From positions 1 through 57,755 of the IMG/VR virus record IMGVR_UViG_3300009183_000110: DNA of 57,755 nucleotides, one strand, 5' to 3'. Position 1 is the stretch's first letter; each line of letters starts with the position of its first letter. This DNA is from a virus. Under the pieces are notes generated by a model, which worked only from the letters and a program-made list of their open reading frames with translations, was not told the origin of the DNA and did no database searches. This document shows positions 26,030 through 33,670 of this stretch, one piece after another. The translations under genes were made by a program, and so were the position numbers.

Positions 26030-26575
26030 ATGGTATGCGCAGAGTGCAGGGAACCAATAGACCCTGAAGGTGGTGATGACAGTCGCTATGCCTCTGTCAA
26101 GGAGGACTATGTCTGCTGGAGTTGCTGGGAAAGTGACAGCCAGTCAGCGTCAACTATCAACCTAATCGAGGATAAGGTAGTGAAAATCTACGTCGGCGAC
26201 CTTGACATCTTTAACGAATTCGGAAACCCTGTGGACCCCCACAAACTCAACATCAAACGCGAATGGGTATCGAGCGATGGATGGCGTGGTCACTACGACA
26301 CCACAATCGAAGGGTGGGACAATGTACTCACTGGGTGGACTACAGCGAATTGGGGAGGCGACCCAATCGGTGAACGCAAAGCGAACTTTAATGAATGGGC
26401 AGACGCTATGCTTGCAGGGGAAATCTATTCACCATGCCCGGTCGCTATAGTGGCCGACCCAACATCAAACGTATTCTCAACAGGAATAGCCGTGTTAGTA
26501 AAAAAGAAAGACATTAAATCTTTCCGCTCATGGCTATCTGATGATTACTACAACCTTGACTCATCCCTACGTTAG
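26030..26575 (+). CDS. Zinc-ribbon protein, 181 aa
   Basis: Strong Shine-Dalgarno AAGGAGGAG. N-terminal CAECREP and CWSCWES form a four-Cys zinc ribbon. The rest is Trp-rich (EWVSSDGWRGHYDTTIEGWDNVLTGWT) with no family I know. First of four plus-strand genes. Confidence 0.7.
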   Translation: MVCAECREPIDPEGGDDSRYASVKEDYVCWSCWESDSQSASTINLIEDKVVKIYVGDLDIFNEFGNPVDPHKLNIKREWVSSDGWRGHYDTTIEGWDNVLTGWTTANWGGDPIGERKANFNEWADAMLAGEIYSPCPVAIVADPTSNVFSTGIAVLVKKKDIKSFRSWLSDDYYNLDSSLR

Positions 26576-26584
26576 GAGAAACTA

Positions 26585-26794
26585 ATGAATACAAATACTG
26601 AAACAGCAACTGAAAACAAGTACGAGTGTCCCCGTTGTGGTGGACAGATTCCGAACAATATATATCCGGGCGCATATCCGGGGGCTCTCTCCCGTTTGGA
26701 CAACAAAACAGAAATCTGCTCCGGATGCGGAACTGACGAAGCCCTTGAGGATTATTCCTTTGGTTACGTGGTTGATTGGATGGCTAACAAGTGA
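26585..26794 (+). CDS. Conserved actinophage zinc protein, 69 aa
   Basis: AGGAG upstream. CPRCGG...NNIYPGAYPGALSRLDN...ICSGCG is a pattern I recognise as widely conserved in actinophages, with two CxxC zinc ligands. Function unknown. TGA overlaps the next GTG. Confidence 0.8.
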   Translation: MNTNTETATENKYECPRCGGQIPNNIYPGAYPGALSRLDNKTEICSGCGTDEALEDYSFGYVVDWMANK

Positions 26795-26997
26795 GTGGAA
26801 TTCCGCCTCTTTACACATGCGAGGTGTGCGGGTTTGCTCTTCGGCCTCAAGACAATGGGTGCAGCAGATTGGCTATCGTCTGGCTTAGAGGCAAGACCAA
26901 TACTGTTGCCGGCGTAGTTGAGGACCTTCATCGATACAAACATGATGTATGTGACCATAAAAACCTCAATGTGTCTATTCAGGATGCCCTTTTCTAG
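26791..26997 (+). CDS. Small zinc-binding-like protein, 68 aa
   Basis: GTG start in a GTGA overlap. CEVCGFALRPQDNGC and a later HDVCDHK could bind zinc. Compare the upstream zinc proteins; possibly a coordinated cluster. Function unknown. Confidence 0.65.
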   Translation: MSGIPPLYTCEVCGFALRPQDNGCSRLAIVWLRGKTNTVAGVVEDLHRYKHDVCDHKNLNVSIQDALF

Positions 26998-27008
26998 GAG
27001 TTGTACCA

Positions 27009-27356
27009 GTGCAGGTGACCATCATCTACAATATACGTATGGCAACACGCAAGAAAACAGATGAATTTGGCAACGAGACCGTCGAAGTAGACGAAATAGT
27101 TACGGAAGCCACAGAAGAGCAAGTAGTTGAGCCTGTCCAAGAAGAGACAGTAGTCGAGCCAGAGCCAATCATTGAGCCTGCTCCAGTTGAGCCAGAGCCG
27201 GTAGTCGAGGCAATCGTTGAGCCAGTAGTAGAGACTGCTCCGGTTGTTGAGGAAATAGCAAAGAAGTCAACCCCTGTATCAAGCGCAGTAAAGCTTGCCG
27301 GCGACATTGTGAAAGCACATCGTCCAACGCGCATCGGGCGCACTCGCTGCTGCTAA
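27009..27356 (+). CDS. Pro/Glu/Val-rich repeat protein, 115 aa
   Basis: GTG start 8 bases after AGGAG; an internal ATG (27039) is the alternative. Residues about 38-85 are an imperfect EPEP/VEP repeat, resembling periplasm-spanning or spacer segments; then a basic tail ending RIGRTRCC. Soluble, unstructured. Function unknown. Confidence 0.6.
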   Translation: MQVTIIYNIRMATRKKTDEFGNETVEVDEIVTEATEEQVVEPVQEETVVEPEPIIEPAPVEPEPVVEAIVEPVVETAPVVEEIAKKSTPVSSAVKLAGDIVKAHRPTRIGRTRCC

Positions 27357-27364
27357 TCAGCGAC

Positions 27365-27574
27365 TTATCTATCTAGAACCCCATTCACGTCACCCAAATG
27401 GAGTGCGTAAAGTGAATTTGCTGCAGCAGATATAATCAGTAGCGTTGCTATGAAGTCTGATGTGTTCATCAGCCCCATGAACCCAGCAAGCAGACTCATT
27501 AGCAAGTGGAATATTGCGCTGTTCCTTAAGAAAGCTACGAATTCATCAACTACTTCGAGTAGTGATTGCGCCAC
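27365..27574 (-). CDS. Membrane protein, about 69 aa
   Basis: Start uncertain: I use GTG at 27574, which shortens the overlap with the upstream gene; an ATG at 27649 would overlap it by 100 bases. Two hydrophobic segments (IFHLLMSLLAGFMGLMN, FIATLLIISAAANSLYAL). Motif A (27363) covers the stop codon. Confidence 0.5.
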   Translation of the reverse strand: MAQSLLEVVDEFVAFLRNSAIFHLLMSLLAGFMGLMNTSDFIATLLIISAAANSLYALHLGDVNGVLDR

Positions 27575-27861
27575 TGGCTCGGCGAGTGTGCGTCCTCTAT
27601 TGATTGCTTGTGCTCTTCGCTCTCGTACATACGAATCACGTGAATGCATGGGTCTCCCTCTTCGAATTCTGACTCTTCTTCTTCGGACATTGGCAGCCCA
27701 TCATGGGTATAACAGACCGGTGGACCACACCATCCGGACTCAAGTCCTACTTTAATCCATTCATCGAACGTCATCTTTTTCTCCTCTTTCATACGGGCCA
27801 TCATATCGGAAGGGTCGAATCCCCATGCATCTTTCCCCACCACCGGTTCAGCCTTCTCCAA
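27550..27861 (-). CDS. Actinophage hypothetical protein, 103 aa
   Basis: The segment MTFDEWIKVGLESGWCGPPVCYTHDG...DPCIHVIRMYESEEHKQ...HSPSQWR matches a family I recognise from actinophages (Cys pairs, acidic centre). Start ATG overlaps the end of the upstream lysine-rich gene; MTFDEW is an alternative start. Role unknown. Confidence 0.75.
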   Translation of the reverse strand: MEKAEPVVGKDAWGFDPSDMMARMKEEKKMTFDEWIKVGLESGWCGPPVCYTHDGLPMSEEEESEFEEGDPCIHVIRMYESEEHKQSIEDAHSPSQWRNHYSK

Positions 27862-28051
27862 ATACGATTGTTACGTTGACTGACTTAATACGGGTATCTG
27901 TCGACTTTGTAATTACCTTCGGGAAGCTCGTGACGTACGTAAGAGGCTGCGTGCTGGTCACGTTACCCACTGTCACCGTACGCACTACTGGCTCGGCTTT
28001 TTTCTTAGCCGGCGATTTACGCGATGTGGCTTTCTTCTTTGGTTCTCCCAT
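27848..28051 (-). CDS. Lysine-rich small protein, 67 aa
   Basis: Strong AGGAGG 5 bases before ATG. N-terminus KKKATSRKSPAKKKAEP is histone-tail-like and may bind DNA; C-terminal half is beta-rich (VRTVTVGNVTSTQ, VNVTIVFGEG). Its 3' end overlaps the next gene's start by 14 bases. Confidence 0.65.
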   Translation of the reverse strand: MGEPKKKATSRKSPAKKKAEPVVRTVTVGNVTSTQPLTYVTSFPKVITKSTDTRIKSVNVTIVFGEG

Positions 28052-28106
28052 GATGTCCTCCTGAATAGTTAAGCAATCCTACACATCTTTAAACAATCTC
28101 ACAAGA

Positions 28107-28140
28107 GAGCCCCGTGTGAAACGGAGTCACCCGGGGCTTC
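28107..28140. terminator. GAGCCCCG-family hairpin
   Basis: GAGCCCCG (28107-28114) pairs with CGGGGCTT (28132-28139). No T run, so terminator function is unproven. First member of the hairpin family in this window. Confidence 0.45.
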
Positions 28141-28200
28141 CTTGGCGCGGGGTACTTATCTATTACAGATACAAGACTCGAATGTGCATGGACACGACAA

Positions 28201-28228
28201 GTCCCCCGAGCAATGACACTCGGGGGAC
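28201..28228. terminator. Hairpin abutting motif A
   Basis: GTCCCCCGAG, loop CAATGACA, CTCGGGGGAC, a perfect 10-bp stem. Its last two bases begin motif A at 28227. Lies just after the stop of the 28266 gene. Confidence 0.6.
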
Positions 28229-28265
28229 TTATCTATTCAGTAGGGAGCCGTTGTGGCTCTGTTGG

Positions 28266-28607
28266 TTAGACCAGTATTTCTCTGATGTACCCTACGAGTT
28301 GCTGAGCCTGCGAGCCTCTGCCGTTCGCTGTGGTGCGCTCCGTCACTCCGAGTTGCCCTGCGAGCCAGTAGAGAAAATCTAGATTGTAGATAGCCTCTAA
28401 TTCAGGAATGACATTGCCGTCCTCGTCAAAGATGGTGGATTTCCACGAGCCGTGAGATTCGTGCTTACGAATAAGGCTAGAGAGTTCCTCTGCCGTGAAG
28501 TACGGCTCGTAGAACTCGGGAGCGAACAGAGTGTGCCCGTCCCCGATAACCTTGCCTGCCGTGAGTGCTTCCTGCACTCTGTTGATGAATGTAATGTCTG
28601 ATGACAT
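28266..28607 (-). CDS. Hypothetical protein, 113 aa
   Basis: Monocistronic in a complete cassette: promoter at 28635-28663 with motif A upstream, AAGGGG before ATG, and hairpin plus motif A after the stop. Product is soluble and acidic with LYWLAGQLGVTERTTANGRG at the C-terminus. No family. Confidence 0.65.
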   Translation of the reverse strand: MSSDITFINRVQEALTAGKVIGDGHTLFAPEFYEPYFTAEELSSLIRKHESHGSWKSTIFDEDGNVIPELEAIYNLDFLYWLAGQLGVTERTTANGRGSQAQQLVGYIREILV

Positions 28608-28634
28608 TGCGTACCCCTTTCCTTAGGTGACCAC

Positions 28635-28663
28635 ACAGTACCACCGTAGGTTCAGACCTACAA
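28635..28663 (-). promoter_or_regulatory. TTGTAG-family promoter
   Basis: TTGTAG, 17 bp, TACTGT on the minus strand; contains GTAGGT-CTGA-ACCTAC. Motif A (28669) lies 5 bp upstream. Confidence 0.8.
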
Positions 28664-28694
28664 TTGGCACTTATCTATTACCAATAATTGAGCG

Positions 28695-29201
28695 CTAGAG
28701 CCACTCAAATAAATCGCCGTCAGCAATTTCGTCGTAGTCAAGGTCATTCGCATCAGCAATTGCCTGCCACACATTCTCCTCTGTCATAGGAGCGTCACCG
28801 AGATGGTCTTGCCAGCTCATGACCTTCTTCGTCTCTGCCTTGGTGATGAACACTGCGGAGCGAGCAAGACGCTCGGCTACTTCGTGAATGTCTTTGACCA
28901 ATTCTTCACGGAGACCCATTGTGTCACCTTCATCATCAGCACCGCCAGTGAATACAACATCACCCACGATAATGTCACGCCCTGCACCGTATGCATTGTC
29001 ATAGAAGTGTTGAGCAATGATGTTCTGCGAGAGACCGTCTAGTTTGCCTTCTTCGTTGCACCACATAGTCAGCGAGTTGGTGAAGTTTATTGCTTCAATG
29101 TATCCGCCCACTGCACTCTGCAGTGTTGCTAGTTCGTCACCCTCTAGGTCAAGCATTACTACTTCACCTGTGGTCTTTACTTGTAGAGCCGTCTTTGGCA
29201 T
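28695..29201 (-). CDS. DUF3846-domain protein, 168 aa
   Basis: ATG chosen for GAAGGGG upstream. The N-terminal about 100 residues (ALQVKTTGEVVMLDL..., GGYIEAINF, LTMWCNEEGKLDGLSQN, GRDIIVGDVVFTGG) match DUF3846, found in actinophages and a second copy at 40996. C-terminal extension is acidic and helical. Function unknown. Confidence 0.75.
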   Translation of the reverse strand: MPKTALQVKTTGEVVMLDLEGDELATLQSAVGGYIEAINFTNSLTMWCNEEGKLDGLSQNIIAQHFYDNAYGAGRDIIVGDVVFTGGADDEGDTMGLREELVKDIHEVAERLARSAVFITKAETKKVMSWQDHLGDAPMTEENVWQAIADANDLDYDEIADGDLFEWL

Positions 29202-29229
29202 CTCGTACCCCTTCCGTTGGTATGACCAC

Positions 29230-29258
29230 ACTGTACTGCACTAGGTACAGACCTACAC
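29230..29258 (-). promoter_or_regulatory. TTGTAG-family promoter
   Basis: GTGTAG, 17 bp, TACAGT, with GTAGGT-CTGT-ACCTAG. The upstream neighbour here is motif B (29257-29276), not motif A. Confidence 0.75.
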
Positions 29259-29303
29259 TTTTTTATCACGACCCCCAATGCACTCTCGCTCGCTCGCCGA
29301 TGA

Positions 29304-29347
29304 GAGCCCCGTCGGAGACGAACGGACTCCGCCGAAGACGGGGCTTC
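29304..29347. terminator. GAGCCCCG-family hairpin
   Basis: GAGCCCCGT pairs with ACGGGGCTT; the loop has further GGACTCCG-type pairing. Function as terminator inferred. Confidence 0.45.
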
Positions 29348-29403
29348 ATCACAACAGGGGACTTATCTATTACAAGTACGGGCTGGGTCACGGGCAAAGA
29401 AAA

Positions 29404-29430
29404 TCCCCCGAGCGGGGGGTGCTCGGGGGA
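29404..29430. terminator. Hairpin abutting motif A
   Basis: TCCCCCGAGC, loop GGGGGGT, GCTCGGGGGA; motif A starts at 29430. Located right after the 29443 gene. Confidence 0.55.
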
Positions 29431-29442
29431 CTTATCTATTAC

Positions 29443-29745
29443 CTATTGTTCGGCGAGGAGGCGGTAGCCCTCTTGCATCGCATCCAGTTGTGCGAGCGCA
29501 ATTTCCAGTGGAGCGCGGGTGATGGCCATGTAGCAATCGTAGGCCTTCATCGCAATCTCTTGACATTCGTTAGAGAGGTCGCGAACTGCGTTCTCAAAAT
29601 CGCGATAATTCTCAGCGTTCTCCTCGTCTGAGAAGCAGCAATCGCATGGTGTTGGCGTTCTTAGCGCCTCTACCATTTTCTTCATCTGGTCTGTTGATGC
29701 TTCCAGTTGCTCTTTGAGCATCTCGAATTTTTCCGTTGTTATCAT
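29443..29745 (-). CDS. Helical hypothetical protein, 100 aa
   Basis: ATG chosen for GAAGGGG about 7 bases upstream; a longer frame beginning in motif A has no Shine-Dalgarno. Long helices with PCDCCFSDEENAENYRDF suggesting a coiled-coil with a Cys motif. No family. Confidence 0.6.
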   Translation of the reverse strand: MITTEKFEMLKEQLEASTDQMKKMVEALRTPTPCDCCFSDEENAENYRDFENAVRDLSNECQEIAMKAYDCYMAITRAPLEIALAQLDAMQEGYRLLAEQ

Positions 29746-29771
29746 GGAAACCCCTTCCGTGGTCTGAACAG

Positions 29772-29800
29772 AGCGTACTACATAAGGTACAGAACTACAA
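29772..29800 (-). promoter_or_regulatory. TTGTAG-family promoter
   Basis: TTGTAG, 17 bp, TACGCT; motif A (29805) is 4 bp upstream. Confidence 0.8.
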
Positions 29801-29819
29801 GGGGACTTATCTATCACCA

Positions 29820-30119
29820 CTAGTCAACCCTCCAATGGTCTGGTTTGCCGTGGAAACCGTTCGGGTCTCGCAGGACGAACATTCCGTCTCGCACACTGCC
29901 GTTGTATTCGTGGTCAAGTGAATCGGCCTGATAAATTGCGAGACCCATTCTCTGAGCGATTTCGTCTGCGAACGAACGCAAATCTTTGTATCGGTCAAAG
30001 GCCACAGTTATGACGAACGATTTGTCGGGATTCCCGACTTCCATTTCCTCAACTAATTCATCTACCGAAATGCCTAGGCCTTCGGCTTTCTTTTTGAGAG
30101 AGCGTGTCTCTTTCCTCAT
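29820..30119 (-). CDS. Hypothetical protein, 99 aa
   Basis: GAAGGGG before ATG. Basic N-terminal helix (RKETRSLKKKAEGLG) then alpha/beta body (SFVITVAFDRYKDLRSFADEIAQRMG, GMFVLRDPNG). No family. Confidence 0.6.
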   Translation of the reverse strand: MRKETRSLKKKAEGLGISVDELVEEMEVGNPDKSFVITVAFDRYKDLRSFADEIAQRMGLAIYQADSLDHEYNGSVRDGMFVLRDPNGFHGKPDHWRVD

Positions 30120-30148
30120 TGGTCAACCCCTTCTACTGGTCTGATGAA

Positions 30149-30177
30149 ATCGTACCACAGCAGGTACAGGATTGCAA
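30149..30177 (-). promoter_or_regulatory. TTGTAG-family promoter (variant)
   Basis: TTGCAA, 17 bp, TACGAT; -35 deviates. Motif B (30193) lies 15 bp upstream. Confidence 0.6.
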
Positions 30178-30238
30178 CCTTTTCTTTTGGAAACTTTTCT
30201 ATCGCGACCCCCAATCATTCTCGCTCGCTCGCCGATGA

Positions 30239-30315
30239 GAGCCCCGTTCGTGCCGAACAGCCACGGGGCTGTCTTGAGAACGGGAAGAACCCCACCCGAG
30301 TGAGGTGGGGTTCTC
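30239..30315. terminator. Two adjacent GC-rich hairpins
   Basis: GAGCCCCGT (30239) with ACGGGGCT (ends 30270), then GAACCCCACC (30286) with GGTGGGGTTC (ends 30314). Located after the 30332 gene. Confidence 0.5.
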
Positions 30316-30331
30316 CGCTGGGGGGACTTAT

Positions 30332-30613
30332 CTATTCAGTAAGAGCGTCAGCGATGAACCTGGTAGCCCAACCCATTGGCTCGCACCGAATCACTTCGCC
30401 ATCAACTGTGACTTCGTCTCCAACTGAAAGCGCAGTGTGTGTGCGTGTGGCTGGCAGGAGCGGTTCCAGTTCGTCCCATATCGGACCAGCGTAAACATTC
30501 GTTTGGTGGAATATTGCATCGCATATCTCCAACGCGCTTGCGCTCGTGTCAAGCGCGAGTGCAGCCGATGTTGGTTCGCCGAACGCTTTCCATGTGATTG
30601 TTACTTGCTTCAT
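30332..30613 (-). CDS. Hypothetical protein, 93 aa
   Basis: ATG chosen for GAAGGG upstream. Contains VTITWKAFGEPTSAALAL and LSVGDEVTVDGEVIRCEPMGW, a small beta-rich protein. Stop TAG lies in motif A (30326). No family. Confidence 0.6.
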   Translation of the reverse strand: MKQVTITWKAFGEPTSAALALDTSASALEICDAIFHQTNVYAGPIWDELEPLLPATRTHTALSVGDEVTVDGEVIRCEPMGWATRFIADALTE

Positions 30614-30653
30614 GACTTTCCCTTCATGGGCGGGTACTTCCCGCCGTACAAGC

Positions 30654-30682
30654 ATCGTACCTGGTCAGGTACAGACCTACAC
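30654..30682 (-). promoter_or_regulatory. TTGTAG-family promoter
   Basis: GTGTAG, 17 bp, TACGAT; motif A (30681) is directly adjacent, sharing 2 bases, and fused to motif B-like CACAACCCCC. Confidence 0.75.
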
Positions 30683-30736
30683 TTATCTATCACAACCCCC
30701 ATCGCGTGTTGTTCGCGCCGAACACCCGAGCCGATG

Positions 30737-30781
30737 AGAGCCCCGTTCGAAACAATAGAGAACGAACGAGAACGGGGCTTC
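30737..30781. terminator. GAGCCCCG-family hairpin
   Basis: GAGCCCCGTTC pairs with GAACGGGGCTT; long loop with second pairing. No T-run. Confidence 0.45.
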
Positions 30782-30846
30782 TACCATTAGCGCAAAATCT
30801 TTCCGATTCCGGCAAGAAATTCCGGTGAAGAAAAAACCCGCCGGAA

Positions 30847-30882
30847 TTTCTCCCCGGCAGGGAATTTCGTGCCGGGGAGAAA
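30847..30882 (-). terminator. Likely terminator after 30898 gene
   Basis: TTTCTCCCCGGCA (30847-30859) pairs perfectly with TGCCGGGGAGAAA (30870-30882), and a T run follows on the minus strand (30831-30836). Confidence 0.6.
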
Positions 30883-30897
30883 AAGTTCACCGGGTGT

Positions 30898-31227
30898 CTA
30901 ACTCGCTTGCCTGACCAACTCATCGAAGCCCTTGCGAGCCTCTGTGAGCGTGCAGAAGTCAGGGTGGAGCGTGTAGGGCGCATTGGCCTCTAGGCCGTCC
31001 CACACGAGGACTACAGGGCAATCCACAAGGCAAGGGATGTATCCGCCACGCTCGTGCTCTGCTGCGTATTCCATCTCCTGAATCCATATTTCGATACGGG
31101 TGGTATCGCTCTTCCATGAGGCCACTGTGTGCTCCTCCCAGCAGGTTCCGATGGGTTCTAGGGCGAGGTTGTTTTTCTCGGCCCATGCTTCGGCTTTGGT
31201 GTAATCGGTGAAGTGTTTTTTTGTCAT
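30898..31227 (-). CDS. Hypothetical protein, 109 aa
   Basis: ATG lies 7 bases after the -10 of the promoter at 31234, so likely leaderless. Trp/His-rich (DYTKAEAWAEKNNLALEPIG, TRIEIWIQEMEYAAEHERGG). No family. Confidence 0.6.
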   Translation of the reverse strand: MTKKHFTDYTKAEAWAEKNNLALEPIGTCWEEHTVASWKSDTTRIEIWIQEMEYAAEHERGGYIPCLVDCPVVLVWDGLEANAPYTLHPDFCTLTEARKGFDELVRQAS

Positions 31228-31233
31228 GGCCAC

Positions 31234-31262
31234 AGAGTACCCGGGGAGGTACAGACCTACGG
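31234..31262 (-). promoter_or_regulatory. TTGTAG-family promoter, leaderless
   Basis: CCGTAG, 17 bp, TACTCT; the ATG at 31227 coincides with the expected start site. Confidence 0.65.
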
Positions 31263-31282
31263 ACATTTCGCGCTAACGATGA

Positions 31283-31369
31283 GAGCCCCGACGGAAACGA
31301 ACCCGAACGGGGCTTGTCCCTGCGATAAACCCCACGCCCCTGATGGAAGGGGGGGTGGGGGCGTGGGGA
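31283..31369. terminator. Two GC-rich hairpins
   Basis: GAGCCCCG (31283) with CGGGGCTT (ends 31315), then CCCCACGCCCC with GGGGGCGTGGGG (31331-31369). Follows 31394 gene. Confidence 0.5.
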
Positions 31370-31393
31370 GAACTTATCTATTCCAAGAGGTGG

Positions 31394-32002
31394 CTAGTAG
31401 CTGTCCTCGTAATCCAAGCGGTATTGCTCGTCCTGCTCCTCTTGCGTCATGTGTTCCATGCTGATGGAACGGTGACCTGCTTCGCACTCCCAACCAACTC
31501 GCACGCCGTTGCGAATGACATCTGCGAGCTTCGCACCACAATCAACGATTGCGTAGCGGTTGCCTGACTCTGCTGCTCGTTCACCGAGGCTTTCACCGTG
31601 CCACTGCCTGTGTTCGGCGTTCTCCTCATCTGTGTATTCGGGGTTCGGCACGAATGGGAAAGCTGCTTCCCATGAGCGCTCTACGAGCCAACCACAACGG
31701 CTAGCTGCCTCTTGTTCTTCGCGCCAGCGCTTGTACGCCTCTTGCTCTGCTTCGCGCTCTCGGTCGCCTTCCTCAATAATCCAGCCGTAAACATCTTGAC
31801 GAAGCTCGCAAAGCTCCTTGACTGCTTTGAGCGCCTGCTTGATTGTGAGCGCCTTGTCTCCGTCCCAGCCGAATGTTTCTACAAGCTCCTCGTCTGAGTA
31901 GCACTCGGCTAGTTCTGACTCAAAGAATGTCTGCGGGTCTGTGTAAGCAGGTAGCGCCTTGATTGCGTCTACTACTGCTGCGTGGTGTGGGTGTGTGTTC
32001 AT
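31394..32002 (-). CDS. Acidic hypothetical protein, 202 aa
   Basis: Glu-rich helical protein with a long coiled-coil-like centre (EEGDREREAEQEAYKRWREEQE). C-terminus acidic. No family; sits alone downstream of the 32030 peptide gene, with motif A (31372) after its stop. Confidence 0.65.
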   Translation of the reverse strand: MNTHPHHAAVVDAIKALPAYTDPQTFFESELAECYSDEELVETFGWDGDKALTIKQALKAVKELCELRQDVYGWIIEEGDREREAEQEAYKRWREEQEAASRCGWLVERSWEAAFPFVPNPEYTDEENAEHRQWHGESLGERAAESGNRYAIVDCGAKLADVIRNGVRVGWECEAGHRSISMEHMTQEEQDEQYRLDYEDSY

Positions 32003-32029
32003 CGGGTGTGGTTCCTTCCTTTGTCCGAA

Positions 32030-32131
32030 TTACTTTTTATCTTTTGGCTTTGATTTGCCGCGCTTATTCCAATGACCTGCGCCGCCTACGAATGAGGTAG
32101 GTGGGCGGCTGTTCTTATCGTGTGGCTTCAT
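32030..32131 (-). CDS. Small basic protein, 33 aa
   Basis: AAGGAG 6 bases before ATG. Product MKPHDKNSRPPTSFVGGAGH then a Lys-rich tail. First gene downstream of the TATAAT promoter, just upstream of 31394. No family. Confidence 0.55.
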   Translation of the reverse strand: MKPHDKNSRPPTSFVGGAGHWNKRGKSKPKDKK

Positions 32132-32175
32132 GTGGGCTCCTTGTGGGTTGTTGTGGTGGTTGTGGGCGTGCGCGG

Positions 32176-32204
32176 ATTATACAAAAGTAGGTACAAACCT
32201 ACAT
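32176..32204 (-). promoter_or_regulatory. TTGTAG-family promoter with TATAAT
   Basis: ATGTAG, 17 bp, TATAAT, the strongest -10 of the family, with GTAGGT-TTGT-ACCTAC. Supports treating TTGTAG/TANNNT as true promoter elements. Confidence 0.85.
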
Positions 32205-32300
32205 TTTTACGACCGCAAACCCTTTATTTGCAAGGAGTTGCGTTTTGCAATCGGTCAGTTTTGTAAAAGATTTAAACCACTTATCTATCCCTTATTTCGC

Positions 32301-32326
32301 CAGCTCCCAGCTCCCAGCTCCCAGCT
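32301..32326 (+). repeat. 7-bp tandem repeat
   Basis: CAGCTCC repeated three times plus CAGCTG. Confidence 0.8.
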
Positions 32327-32335
32327 GAAATCTTG

Positions 32336-32472
32336 CTTATTTATCGCGACCCCCCAAGCTTGCTGCTCTCGGCGTCACGCGCGCGAGGTAGAAGCCCCGT
32401 TAGGAGCGAACAGCATCGGGGCTCCCATGCGCTGGCATAACTGCCTTGCAACGGGGGTAGAGATAGAAAAGT
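32336..32472. repeat. Palindromic MITE-like element E1
   Basis: Motif B inverted at both ends (32336-32355 minus, 32453-32472 plus) around a GAAGCCCCG/CGGGGCTCC hairpin (32391-32425). 137 bp. Confidence 0.75.
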
Positions 32473-32724
32473 TGCTGACTCGCTTACTTTCTCCGAGCGA
32501 AGCCTGCTTTCTATTACTGAATAGATAAGTCGTTTCGTTTTCGTATCAAGATGACGCTTCTATCAACTGCGAGCATCGTTTTCAGAAACGGAGACGATGA
32601 CACGTCTAATAGGTAACGGACAAAAACTTTTGACATAAAGAGATGCAAGGACTCTTGTAAAAGATGTAAGAAAAAATGTCCGATTGTAAAACACAAGCAA
32701 CCTCATAAGAGGTGAGAGGAAAAA

Positions 32725-33036
32725 ATGAAAAAAACAAAAGCACTCCAACCGTACTTTGCAACTAGCACCAACCAGTTCTCTGATGAGTACGAGCAAGATG
32801 ACATGACTACATCTGTCATCTATGACGAGATTGCCGATGGCTACATCTGTGCGTACTGCGCCGAGGACTTAGGTCTCAACAGCGAAGAGATAAAAACGCA
32901 TCAAGCATTGTTGAGTGAGTACGAAGGTGGTGGTCATCTTTCATCTGCGTACATCGTCAAGAGAAAAACAAAAAAGACACTTGCACATTACGATTGTTTG
33001 CAATGCGACTTACCAGTGTCTCGTTCGTTTGATTAG
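32725..33036 (+). CDS. Zinc-binding-like protein, 103 aa
   Basis: Shine-Dalgarno GAGAGG. CAYCAEDLG and CLQCDLP are two CxxC zinc pairs. The only plus-strand gene inside the minus block. Motif A (33039) lies 2 bases after its stop. Confidence 0.7.
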   Translation: MKKTKALQPYFATSTNQFSDEYEQDDMTTSVIYDEIADGYICAYCAEDLGLNSEEIKTHQALLSEYEGGGHLSSAYIVKRKTKKTLAHYDCLQCDLPVSRSFD

Positions 33037-33050
33037 TAATAGATAAGTGT

Positions 33051-33125
33051 TCACCACCATCTATCGTCACGAACTATTGCTATTAGAACTGCAAGCGTTA
33101 CTGCAATAACAAATAAAAAAACCAT
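33051..33125 (-). CDS. Micro membrane protein, 24 aa
   Basis: AAAGGA 6 bases before ATG. Product is one transmembrane helix (VFLFVIAVTLAVLIAIV) plus RDDRWW. It follows the 33138 membrane protein by 12 bases; may be a small regulator or holin-like peptide (inference). Confidence 0.5.
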   Translation of the reverse strand: MVFLFVIAVTLAVLIAIVRDDRWW

Positions 33126-33137
33126 AATCAATCCTTT

Positions 33138-33428
33138 CTATGAGTCCATGTATGGGTCGTACCATTCCCATGTGCCGTTCTCATTGAGAACAACGCTTTG
33201 GTAATGACGGCAATCTGCAAGCGTCTTGGTTGGATTGAGCACTGCGAACTCACGAGCGTTCCATGTGAAGTCACGCTCTAATGTCACATCACAATCGGGT
33301 GTTTCATCAGATGCAAAAACTGCAATAGATGTTGTAACAATCCACATGATTACTGCGAGTATCGTTCCCCAAAAGATAAAACGAATGACAGACCTAAGTG
33401 TGTAATAACTATCGCTTTTGTTATTCAT
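33138..33428 (-). CDS. Membrane protein, 96 aa
   Basis: One N-terminal transmembrane helix (FIFWGTILAVIMWIVTTSIAVFA) preceded by a basic stretch, then an extracytoplasmic part with Cys pair (PDCDV, LADCRHY). Coupled with 33431 and 33670 genes. Confidence 0.65.
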   Translation of the reverse strand: MNNKSDSYYTLRSVIRFIFWGTILAVIMWIVTTSIAVFASDETPDCDVTLERDFTWNAREFAVLNPTKTLADCRHYQSVVLNENGTWEWYDPYMDS

Positions 33429-33430
33429 GA

Positions 33431-33670
33431 TTAGTAGTCCTCTGACTTATCTATTACCCATAGTGGGAATGGTTGCTTGTAACAAAAGTATTCGTAATCT
33501 CTTTCAGCAATGCCTGTCACCCACATTGCATCAGTTCTTTCGTGGAGAGGTGTTGTACGGTCATCGCCTATGCGAGCACTGACATTCTGCATTGCTACTG
33601 CCATTGCTCCATCGTCATCTTCTGCCTCAACATCAAGCGTGACCTGAACAGTTACACGGTAAGTAAACAT
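33431..33670 (-). CDS. Hypothetical protein, 79 aa
   Basis: Begins in a TGATG overlap with the 33670 gene. Beta-rich (YRVTVQVTLDVEAEDDDGAM). Its C-terminus WVIDKSEDY includes motif A in frame (33445), so the motif has extended or replaced the original tail. Confidence 0.65.
   Translation of the reverse strand: MFTYRVTVQVTLDVEAEDDDGAMAVAMQNVSARIGDDRTTPLHERTDAMWVTGIAERDYEYFCYKQPFPLWVIDKSEDY

Larger units (their letters stand above)
32132..32724. other. Regulatory gap, 593 bases
   Basis: Holds the 32176 promoter, motif A (32279 and 32521), a CAGCTCC tandem repeat (32301-32326), and the E1 palindrome (32336-32472). A CATCGT/ACGATG hairpin near 32572-32597 and TTGACA near 32628 precede the next gene but do not make a complete promoter. 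No gene supported. Confidence 0.6.
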